A stretch of 6,109 bases of DNA from Methanomicrobiales archaeon. GTDB lineage: Archaea; Halobacteriota; Methanomicrobia; Methanomicrobiales; JACTUA01. The stretch's first letter is position 1; each line of letters begins with the position of its first letter. Location: NCBI GenBank assembly GCA_028678965.1, contig JAJRCM010000160.1:1-6109 (forward strand), given 5' to 3'. The position numbers were made by a program, and so were the translations under genes. Positions 1 to 5,971 of this stretch are shown in pieces. The notes below the pieces were generated by a model. That model did no database searches and was not told the origin of the DNA. It saw only the letters and a program-made list of their open reading frames with translations.

Positions 1-1724
1 GAGGATTCCTCCACCCCGTAAGCGGGTTCAACTTCCTCCATTTCTCCCCGAAGAAGATTAATGGCCACTTCCTCCTCGGTGACCGAGCGTTCTCTGGAGT
101 AGCTAGCCCCTGGTTCAGCCAGGATGAAGACCCTTCCCAGGTCATGAAAATCAGGCCTGCCCGCACGCCCGGACATCTGGTGGAAATCCTGCACCGAGAG
201 CCACTCGATCCCCATGGCGAGGGAATCGAAGATCACCTGGGAGGCCGGAAAATCAACCCCGGAAGCGAGGGCCGCAGTCGTCACCACCGCTGCGAGACTT
301 CCCCGGGAGAACCGGTCCTCCACGTCCCGCCGCTCCTGGGTGGTAAGGCCTGCATGGTACGGAGCTGCCCGTTTCCCCAGTGCATCGGCAATCAGGTGGC
401 ATCGTGCTCGCGAGTTGGTAAAAACGATACTCTGTCCACGGAACCCTTTCGATGATTGGTGCCGATAACCCTCCTCGACTAGTTTTTTGATGTACTTGAT
501 CTTACCCTGGCGTTCCACAAACAACAGGTGCCGTTCCAATGGAACCGGACGGTCCGAGTAAATGACCAGTTTCGCTCCCAGTTTATCGGCGAGGAGATGC
601 GGAAGCCCGATAGTGGCCGAGAGATAGAGTATCTGGGCCCTGGGAGCGATGTACTTGAGGCGGGCGATGAGACCATCCAGCCGATGGCCTCGTTCGGAAT
701 CCTCAAGCATCTGAACCTCATCGATGACCACCGTCCCAATATCCGAGAGAGAGTTCCCGCACCGAAGATAGTGATCGATCCCCTCATAGGTCCCCACTAC
801 CAGCGGGGCATGGATATCCCGTTCGGCCCCACTTTTCATTTCCTGGAGATTGAGCCGGCTGACACCGGTGTGGAGAGTTACCTTGAGAATATCCCCATAT
901 CGTTCACGAAACCGCTGATATTTCTGGTGTGCCAGGGCAACAAGGGGCACCAGGAACAGCATACGCCCCCGGCCTTCCAGAAAATTCTTCATACCCGCCA
1001 TCTCCCCAATGAAGGTCTTCCCGCTGGCGGTGGCAGCTACCACGAGAAGATGGGTACCGTCAAGTAACCCTGCCTCAAGTGCCTTCTGCTGGACCGGGGT
1101 GAGGCGTTCTACCCCTGAACGGCTGACGAAGGGAGCGGGGAGAGGGAGATCCCGTATCGATGCTGTCTCCCGCACCACATCCGCAGCCAGGCGGTCGAAA
1201 AGGGTGTTGGAGATATCGAGGCCTTCAGGTTGCACCGCCGCAAGCACCCGATCCACATCCCGGTACATTGCAAGTAGCTCTTCGATGTAGGAGATGGACT
1301 TCTTACCGAAAAGGCCGAGATACCCAACTTCCCGTCGCACTTCCCGTTTAGCACACTCCATGCACACCGTCTCTTTATTGTACCGGACCCCTTCTCCCTT
1401 GGTGAAGGGAGTGATACGGTCCTCCATCAGGCAGATGCGGCAAAGATCAATCAGTGTGTGGGAGACCTGGAAGTCATCGAGAAATGATTCAAAGCCCGGA
1501 TCCTGTGCGGTGAGCTGAACTGAACCCTCGCGGAGTGCAGCAATCAGTTCCTTCGTGGGGGCGGGGTGAGCGTGCCGCTTTCCGTATCGTTTGTACAGGA
1601 AGTTCTTCGGCCGCCATCCCTTTGGGGTACGGGTGACCGATACCTGTCCCACTCCCCTCACCGCCCCATGTCTCATGAATAGAAGTTTGTAGATGCCCTT
1701 CTGGGGATGAACAATGATGTTCAT
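1..1724 (-). CDS. Ski2-like superfamily 2 DNA/RNA helicase with N-terminal four-Cys module (partial, C-terminus off window)
   Basis: This is an ATP-dependent helicase of which 574 residues are visible before the left edge. Translation shows a complete SF2 motif set: Q-motif-like LTPVQQ (208-213), Walker A TASGKT (232-237), motif Ia LVPL (258-261), Ib-like GTYEG (311-315), Walker B variant DEVQ (335-338), SAT (369-371), motif IV FTNSR (435-439), motif V TTAALASGVDFP (482-493) and motif VI QMSGRAGRP (516-524). The layout matches Ski2/Hel308-like enzymes. The roughly 200-residue N-terminal extension carries C95-x2-C98-x22-C121-x2-C124, a probable zinc site. I recall helicases of this build in methanogens annotated with DUF5814, but could not check this. 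The ATG at 1724 overlaps the upstream TGA as ATGA, with only a weak GGTT upstream, so translation is probably coupled. The substrate (DNA or RNA) cannot be told. Any winged-helix or ratchet domain would lie beyond the edge. Confidence 0.9.
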   Translation of the reverse strand, partial: MNIIVHPQKGIYKLLFMRHGAVRGVGQVSVTRTPKGWRPKNFLYKRYGKRHAHPAPTKELIAALREGSVQLTAQDPGFESFLDDFQVSHTLIDLCRICLMEDRITPFTKGEGVRYNKETVCMECAKREVRREVGYLGLFGKKSISYIEELLAMYRDVDRVLAAVQPEGLDISNTLFDRLAADVVRETASIRDLPLPAPFVSRSGVERLTPVQQKALEAGLLDGTHLLVVAATASGKTFIGEMAGMKNFLEGRGRMLFLVPLVALAHQKYQRFRERYGDILKVTLHTGVSRLNLQEMKSGAERDIHAPLVVGTYEGIDHYLRCGNSLSDIGTVVIDEVQMLEDSERGHRLDGLIARLKYIAPRAQILYLSATIGLPHLLADKLGAKLVIYSDRPVPLERHLLFVERQGKIKYIKKLVEEGYRHQSSKGFRGQSIVFTNSRARCHLIADALGKRAAPYHAGLTTQERRDVEDRFSRGSLAAVVTTAALASGVDFPASQVIFDSLAMGIEWLSVQDFHQMSGRAGRPDFHDLGRVFILAEPGASYSRERSVTEEEVAINLLRGEMEEVEPAYGVEES

Positions 1725-2530
1725 TGCGTAACCAGTTCGTGGATGGTGTAGGTGAGCCCCGCTGCCTCACAGCGCTTGAGGAAATCAGTGAACTCTTCAT
1801 CAACGATGATCAGGGCACATTCCAGTCCGTGAAATGCCGCCTCAATAACACCCTCTCTTGCACCGAAGAACATATCCGGCTTTTTCCCGATGGACTGGAG
1901 AGCCACCAATGCCTCCAGACCTACCGCCCCCACGAACTGCACCGAGGCTACCAGCTGCAGGAGGAGATCCTTCCTCACGTTACGGGAACCTCCCCGCTCA
2001 ACCCGGGGAACCTTTCCCACATGAATAACTCCCTCGTGATGATCGATGAGGCCATTCAGCTTGGCGACCCCCACATCCTCTCCCCTATGGGCGGGGAATG
2101 TTGTGGTACCCATTGCCTGCTGGGGGGATCGGCTGGTATAGAGAAGGCCGTCCTTCATAAAGACCCCCACTATCTCACCATCACCGAGATCTTCTGCAGC
2201 AAGCGCTGTCCAGATTGAGACCTGCTGGATGATATCCCGCCGGATATGCCGGGCATATGATTCAAGTGATTCGGCATGGGTGAGAATCCACTCGATCCCT
2301 CTTCGGGTGACCTCGTAGTGTCCACGACCCTTCGCGTTCACCATGCCGGATTCGACAAGTTCACGGATGTATTCGGAGACTGCCTGGGGTGTGACCCCAA
2401 GTTTCGCGGCTATTTCCTGCTGACGGACGGCGGGCTGGTTTTCGGCAATCTCCACCAGTATCTGGAACCGGCTTGATTCACTCTTGCTTCGGAGAATCGC
2501 AGTCAGGGGATCTTCATTCATTTCGTTCAA
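1721..2530 (-). CDS. Archaeal winged-helix transcriptional regulator with C-terminal putative sensing domain
   Basis: This is a predicted cytoplasmic DNA-binding regulator of 269 residues. Residues about 21-82 form a winged helix: RQQEIAAKLGVTPQAVSEYI (36-55) is the helix-turn-helix, with a wing near KGRGHYEVT (67-75). Residues about 115-265 form a separate, glycine-rich alpha/beta domain with the stretches GEIVGVFMKDGLLYTS (118-133), RGGSRNV (179-185) and FGAREGVIEAAFHG (222-235). I take it as a ligand-sensing or oligomerising domain. The architecture resembles the archaeal 'predicted transcriptional regulator' group I know as COG1497 (from memory, unchecked). No target is known to me. The longest frame starts with TTG at 2530, with a GGTG four bases upstream. 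An in-frame ATG at 2521 is the alternative, without a well-spaced ribosome site. The gene overlaps the upstream regulator by 17 or 8 bp and the helicase gene by 4 bp (ATGA), so it is the middle gene of a coupled operon. Confidence 0.85.
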   Translation of the reverse strand: MNEMNEDPLTAILRSKSESSRFQILVEIAENQPAVRQQEIAAKLGVTPQAVSEYIRELVESGMVNAKGRGHYEVTRRGIEWILTHAESLESYARHIRRDIIQQVSIWTALAAEDLGDGEIVGVFMKDGLLYTSRSPQQAMGTTTFPAHRGEDVGVAKLNGLIDHHEGVIHVGKVPRVERGGSRNVRKDLLLQLVASVQFVGAVGLEALVALQSIGKKPDMFFGAREGVIEAAFHGLECALIIVDEEFTDFLKRCEAAGLTYTIHELVTQ

Positions 2531-3026
2531 TGAGCACCAGCGTCTGCCCCTTCACATCAAATTGGGGGATCCGTTTGGCGAGACCTTTGACGATGGTGGT
2601 ATTGCAATTGAACTTTCGGGCCATGTCATTGATAGAGGAGTTCCCTCCCTCGATCTCCTTTTCTATCTTGTCCACCAGTTTACGGAGATTCTCATGGGTG
2701 GAGACTGCAATATGGAGGAGATCACCGAGTTCAGTCATTGAACACTGGAAATTTGCCCTGAACTTGCTATAGGTAGTTCTGAATTCCTTTACTGGCTTCT
2801 GCCCTTGCTGGGGCATCCGCCACTGCTCCTCAACCAGATTGCCTTTCTTCAAAATGGCAAGACAATCAGCGACCACCTCGTCATCGGTGTGCTTGCACAT
2901 CTCTTCTTCGGTGAGCCAATTTTTATTGAGTAGTTCGTAGAGTTCCTTGAATTTCGGATTGTTGAAGGTGATGATAAGTGGAACAAGTTCTATGGGATCA
3001 TTCACTATTCTGACGTGTCCGGTCAC
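2514..3026 (-). CDS. ArsR-like transcriptional regulator with two predicted winged-helix domains
   Basis: This 170-residue protein is the first gene of the leftward operon. The N-terminal part (about 10-70) reads as an ArsR-like winged helix: PKFKELYELLNKNWLTEEEM (24-43), then a recognition-helix-like segment with LAILKKGNLVEEQW (56-69). The centre (about 80-105) is a linker or wing. The C-terminal part contains a second helix-turn-helix-like stretch, SINDMARKFNCNTTIVKGLA (131-150), ending in a beta strand (TLVLIE, 162-167). It resembles small regulators labelled 'ArsR family' in methanogens, by memory only. Cysteines 44, 55, 95 and 141 are scattered and do not form the classical ArsR metal site CVC, so metal sensing is not supported. 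Translation starts at GTG 3026. A GTG at codon 8 (3005) is possible but would lose conserved-looking sequence. It is divergent from hypF, with 59 bp between the starts, and could regulate itself and hypF. Confidence 0.8.
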   Translation of the reverse strand: MTGHVRIVNDPIELVPLIITFNNPKFKELYELLNKNWLTEEEMCKHTDDEVVADCLAILKKGNLVEEQWRMPQQGQKPVKEFRTTYSKFRANFQCSMTELGDLLHIAVSTHENLRKLVDKIEKEIEGGNSSINDMARKFNCNTTIVKGLAKRIPQFDVKGQTLVLIERNE

Positions 3027-3037
3027 TGCAAAACCCT

Positions 3038-3049
3038 AGTACTATATCG
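3038..3049 (+). promoter_or_regulatory. Putative hypF promoter (TATA box)
   Basis: AGTACTATATCG contains a TATA-like core centred about 41 bases before the hypF ATG at 3086. Initiation about 25 bases downstream would fall near 3069, leaving a leader of roughly 16 nt. No Shine-Dalgarno sequence is visible in the 40 bases before the ATG. The second AT-rich tract, at 3061-3072, is too close to the ATG to serve hypF and fits the opposite gene better. Confidence 0.5.
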
Positions 3050-3076
3050 CGCTGTATCTCAATAAATTTATAGTAC
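3039..3076. repeat. Perfect 8-bp inverted repeat in divergent promoter region
   Basis: GTACTATA (3039-3046) and TATAGTAC (3069-3076) are exact reverse complements separated by 22 bp, with 30 bp from arm centre to arm centre, close to three helical turns. Each arm coincides with the proposed TATA box of the gene it points toward. The repeat may be an operator for a dimeric regulator, or may only reflect two similar core promoters in opposite orientation. The sequence alone does not decide between these. Confidence 0.65.
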
Positions 3077-3077
3077 G
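3061..3077 (-). promoter_or_regulatory. Putative promoter of the regulator-helicase operon
   Basis: On the minus strand the stretch reads CGTACTATAAATTTATT, a good archaeal TATA box. Its centre lies about 41 bases upstream of the GTG at 3026. Placing the start of transcription about 25 bases downstream gives a leader of roughly 15 nt with no clear Shine-Dalgarno site, only a GGG about nine bases before the GTG. Confidence 0.6.
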
Positions 3078-3085
3078 AATTCTCA

Positions 3086-5338
3086 ATGCGCCGAAGCGGA
3101 ATTGTCATCATTCGTGGAATCGTGCAGGGCGTCGGATTCCGCCCCTTTGTCTACGCTCAGGCCTTTGCCCATGGGATAAAAGGGTATGTGAAAAATCTGG
3201 GGAGCGAAGTGGAGATCCTTGCTTTTGGGGATCGCTTTGAGGAGTTCCTTGCTTCGGTTTCACGGGGAACACTGCTCTCCAGGATTGATTCCATTGAGGT
3301 CGGGGACGCTGAAGGTGAGATGCCGGAGGCATTTACCATCCGGGAAAGCGGTACCGGGTCACTCACCGGGTTCATCCCTCCCGATGTTGCCATCTGTGAA
3401 GAGTGCATCGGGGACATCGACACGGTTGGTGGACGGTATGAAAAATACTGGGCAACCTCATGCGTCAACTGCGGGCCCCGGTACAGCATTATCAGGGAAC
3501 TTCCTTACGACCGTGTACGGACCTCGATGCATGACTTTCCCATGTGTGAAGGGTGCCTCCACGAGTATACCGATCCCGTATCCCGCCGTCATCATGCCCA
3601 AACAATTACCTGCGAGACCTGCGGTCCCTCCCTCCAGCTCCTTGGCCAGGACGGTGGAGAGATACGAACATCCCACCCAGTCAGAGAGGCAGCTGCTCTT
3701 CTGGATAACGGAAATATTCTCGGTGTACGGGGTATAGGCGGATTCCACATTGCCTGCATTGAAGAATCCGCCCGAGAACTGAAGGTACGGCTGGGAAGAA
3801 CCGAACAACCGTTCGCCGTCATGGTGCGGCCTTCCTATCTGGGGGAGATAGCCGTTATATCTGATGATGAATGGAAGGTGCTCACGAGCCCCATCCGGCC
3901 TATCGTCGTCCTGAAGAAACGTGATCCTGGCGCTCACAGCGCCATCAGCAACCTCCATACCATCGGATGCATGCTCCCCTATACTGGCCTCCACCACCTT
4001 CTCTTTTCGTACCTCGTTCATCCCCTCCTTATCATGACCAGTGCCAATATGCCCGGCTACCCCATGATCACCGAGATCGAGACGGCAAAAGAAAAATTAA
4101 AAGAGAACGTGGACTACTTCCTCACCCACAACCGCAGCATCGTCAACCGGTGCGATGACTCTGTCATCCGCGATGGTTACCTTATCCGACTCTCCAGGGG
4201 CTTCGCCCCTACAAGAACCCATATCAACCTCGGGTGCAAGTGCATTTTAGGAGTTGGACCAGAACTGAACGCCAACGCCACCCTCTACAAAGGTGGCGTG
4301 TGCATCACTTCCCCCCACGTCGGCCATGTCAGAAATCCACCCACCCTTGCCTACCTGCAGGAGACCATCCGTAAGATCACTGATTTTCTCGGTGCACGCT
4401 ACGACATCATTGCCCACGATCTCCACCCGGCATTCCTCTCCACGCGGTACGCAAAGGAACTCGCTGATGAATACCATGCAGAACTCGTACCGGTTCAGCA
4501 CCACGAAGCCCACATCGCGGCCACCACGAAGGAAGCCTGTGTGGGAATTGCCATCGATGGGGTCGGGTATGGCAGGGATGGAACGGTGTGGGGTGGAGAA
4601 ATCTTCACGGGTACCGCTCCCCACTTCCAGCGGGTAGCTCATCTCCAGTATGTTCCCATGCCAGGGGGGGACCTCGCTACCCGGTACCCGGAACGGATGC
4701 TCTACGGTATCCTACCCACAGAGGAGACTCTAAACCTCCTTAGCTCCCGTGGCTGGGACGAGACGGCCCTGCGGGTTCTGAAGCAGCAGGTTGCAAGGGG
4801 TTTCAACACCATCTCCACCAGCAGTACCGGCCGAATGCTCGATGCGGTGGCTGCCCTGCTCGGGATCTGCCGCGAACGGACCTATGACGGGGAGCCGGCA
4901 ATGAGGCTTGAGTCCGAAGCATGCCTTGGTCTCGCAGATGACTGGCCTATTCCTATCAACCAGGCAGGGGGAGTCGAAACCCTCTCCTCACGGGCACTGG
5001 TACGGGAAGCCTTCGAACAGTACGGGAAGATACCGCATCTTTCCGAGAGTGAGCAACCTGCTGCCCGTGCACGGATCGCTGCATCCTTCCAGCATAACCT
5101 TGCCCGTGGTATCGCTAAACTCGCTATCAATGCCGCTCAGCGCGAGGGCTATCACCGCGTCGCTTTAAGCGGGGGAGTTGCCTATAACGAAGCAATCCGT
5201 ACCACTATCGAGAGAGAGATCACGGGGACAGGTCTTGAGTTTATCATGAACCGTGACTATCCGCTTGGTGACGGGTGTATCTCCTACGGGCAGTGTGTGG
5301 TGGCGGGATTGCAGGTGAAGGATCGGGAATCTCCCTGA
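3086..5338 (+). CDS. hypF: Carbamoyltransferase HypF, [NiFe]-hydrogenase maturation
   Basis: HypF uses carbamoyl phosphate and ATP to make carbamoyl-adenylate and transfers the carbamoyl group to the C-terminal cysteine of HypE, the source of the CN ligands of [NiFe]-hydrogenases. All domains are present in 750 residues, the family's usual size. The acylphosphatase domain has GIVQGVGFRP (11-20) and N37. The double zinc finger has C104/C107, C126/C129, C154/C157 and C176/C179 with the classical 18-24-18 spacing. The YrdC-like domain (about 195-380) has TSAN (318-321). The Kae1-like domain has HDLHP (444-448), HHEAH (472-476), DGVGYGRDG (491-499), SGGVAYN (695-701) and GDGCISYGQ (728-736). Two details differ from the pattern I know: LGR (236-238) replaces the YrdC KxR, and C731 lies where glycine is common. 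The ATG at 3086 directly precedes the acylphosphatase strand. No other hyp genes are in view. Confidence 0.97.
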   Translation: MRRSGIVIIRGIVQGVGFRPFVYAQAFAHGIKGYVKNLGSEVEILAFGDRFEEFLASVSRGTLLSRIDSIEVGDAEGEMPEAFTIRESGTGSLTGFIPPDVAICEECIGDIDTVGGRYEKYWATSCVNCGPRYSIIRELPYDRVRTSMHDFPMCEGCLHEYTDPVSRRHHAQTITCETCGPSLQLLGQDGGEIRTSHPVREAAALLDNGNILGVRGIGGFHIACIEESARELKVRLGRTEQPFAVMVRPSYLGEIAVISDDEWKVLTSPIRPIVVLKKRDPGAHSAISNLHTIGCMLPYTGLHHLLFSYLVHPLLIMTSANMPGYPMITEIETAKEKLKENVDYFLTHNRSIVNRCDDSVIRDGYLIRLSRGFAPTRTHINLGCKCILGVGPELNANATLYKGGVCITSPHVGHVRNPPTLAYLQETIRKITDFLGARYDIIAHDLHPAFLSTRYAKELADEYHAELVPVQHHEAHIAATTKEACVGIAIDGVGYGRDGTVWGGEIFTGTAPHFQRVAHLQYVPMPGGDLATRYPERMLYGILPTEETLNLLSSRGWDETALRVLKQQVARGFNTISTSSTGRMLDAVAALLGICRERTYDGEPAMRLESEACLGLADDWPIPINQAGGVETLSSRALVREAFEQYGKIPHLSESEQPAARARIAASFQHNLARGIAKLAINAAQREGYHRVALSGGVAYNEAIRTTIEREITGTGLEFIMNRDYPLGDGCISYGQCVVAGLQVKDRESP

Positions 5339-5370
5339 AAGGGGGCTTGAATCACACACCTTTCCGATCT

Positions 5371-5386
5371 GGGGGTGATCACGCCC
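5371..5386. promoter_or_regulatory. Imperfect dyad, possible operator upstream of CBS gene
   Basis: GGGGGTGATCACGCCC contains the perfect palindrome GTGATCAC (5375-5382), flanked by three further G-C pairs after one mismatch. It ends 26 bp upstream of the TATA box at 5413, where an archaeal regulator could act. It is not followed by a T run, so a terminator for hypF is less likely. Chance occurrence is possible. Confidence 0.35.
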
Positions 5387-5412
5387 TCCAACAACTAAAC
5401 TCCTATTGCCAG

Positions 5413-5424
5413 TATATATTTATA
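5413..5424 (+). promoter_or_regulatory. Archaeal TATA box of the CBS-domain gene
   Basis: TATATATTTATA is the strongest TATA box in the window. Initiation about 25 bases downstream would fall near 5443. That leaves a leader of about 23 nt that includes the ribosome-binding site before GTG 5466. It shows that the CBS gene can be transcribed independently of hypF. Confidence 0.75.
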
Positions 5425-5451
5425 CCATCACCATAGGGTGTCACTGTGCTG

Positions 5452-5460
5452 GGAGGTTGA
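5452..5460 (+). promoter_or_regulatory. Shine-Dalgarno site that fixes the CBS gene start
   Basis: GGAGGTTGA matches the archaeal anti-Shine-Dalgarno very well. Its GGAGGT core (5452-5457) is eight bases before GTG 5466. This selects GTG 5466 over the upstream in-frame TTG at 5406, which lies before the TATA box. A second GTG at 5472 would be 14 bases away and is less likely. Confidence 0.8.
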
Positions 5461-5465
5461 GACCA

Positions 5466-5888
5466 GTGGCTGTGTATGAATGTTGCCAGATGAACGTGGT
5501 GAGTGCCCCACCCAATGCGACGGTTATGGATGTCGTACAGCTGATGGATAAGAAAAATGTGGGGTGCGTGGTGATAACGGAGAAGAAGAAACCGGTGGGG
5601 ATCATCACAGACCGTGACGTGGTTCTCAGAGTGGTGGCAAAGGAGTATGATCCACGAACCATCACAGTGAATGAGGTGATGACCGGTAACCCTATGGTTC
5701 TCAGTGGGGATATGGGACTGTTTGATGCGTTGCGGTCGATCAGGGGGAAGACCTTCCGGAGGATTCCGGTAATAGATGCCAAGGGTCGCCTGAAAGGGAT
5801 CATCACGCTCGATGACCTGATGCGGCTTCTCGTCAAAGAGCTCTCCTGTGTCTCCACCGTGCTGGAAGGTCAGGCGCCCACCTTTTAA
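5466..5888 (+). CDS. Protein of two tandem CBS domains
   Basis: This 140-residue soluble protein consists almost wholly of two CBS motifs (a Bateman module), a fold that generally binds adenine nucleotides or related ligands. Domain one spans about 10-62 and ends in GIITDRDV (45-52). Domain two spans about 70-126, with the typical VMTGNPMVL lead-in (71-79), RRIPVID (98-104) and GIITLDDL (111-118). No catalytic or DNA-binding domain is attached, so it probably acts as a partner or sensor for another protein, which cannot be named. The N-terminus has an adjacent pair C6-C7, with further cysteines at 34 and 128. The start is GTG 5466, supported by the Shine-Dalgarno site and by an upstream TATA box. 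The gene lies 127 bp after hypF and converges on the ribosomal stalk gene. Confidence 0.9.
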   Translation: MAVYECCQMNVVSAPPNATVMDVVQLMDKKNVGCVVITEKKKPVGIITDRDVVLRVVAKEYDPRTITVNEVMTGNPMVLSGDMGLFDALRSIRGKTFRRIPVIDAKGRLKGIITLDDLMRLLVKELSCVSTVLEGQAPTF

Positions 5889-5947
5889 ACTGGAACAGTA
5901 ACTCGTGGAGCGGAGGATAGAAAACAGGTACAGTGATGAAAAGGGAA

Positions 5948-5971
5948 TTTGAAAGAATATAAAGAAAAGAG
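5948..5971 (-). terminator. T-rich terminator after the ribosomal stalk protein gene
   Basis: Immediately after the stop codon the minus strand reads CTCTTTTCTTTATATTCTTT and continues pyrimidine-rich, without an obvious hairpin. Archaeal RNA polymerase commonly terminates at such T tracts. The tract also separates this gene from the convergent CBS gene. Confidence 0.55.

Noticed and set aside
528..1067. 179-codon open frame on the plus strand
   Set aside because: It lies wholly antisense to the helicase core motifs, has no recognisable domain, and lacks a promoter or ribosome-binding site.
1724..2218. 164-codon open frame on the plus strand
   Set aside because: It is antisense to the C-terminal domain of the winged-helix regulator; its composition is that of a codon shadow.
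3458..4021. 187-codon open frame on the minus strand
   Set aside because: It is antisense to the zinc-finger and YrdC parts of hypF and has no family features.
4664..4670. Run of seven G in hypF, as a possible phase-variation or frameshift site
   Set aside because: The frame is intact across it and encodes the PMPGGD segment expected in HypF. A single short run is not evidence of slippage.
5406..5465. Upstream extension of the CBS protein from TTG 5406 (20 extra residues)
   Set aside because: It begins before the TATA box and would be outside the transcript. A strong Shine-Dalgarno site selects GTG 5466.
5441..5857. 138-codon open frame on the minus strand
   Set aside because: It is antisense to the CBS gene, whose two domains, promoter and ribosome site are clear.
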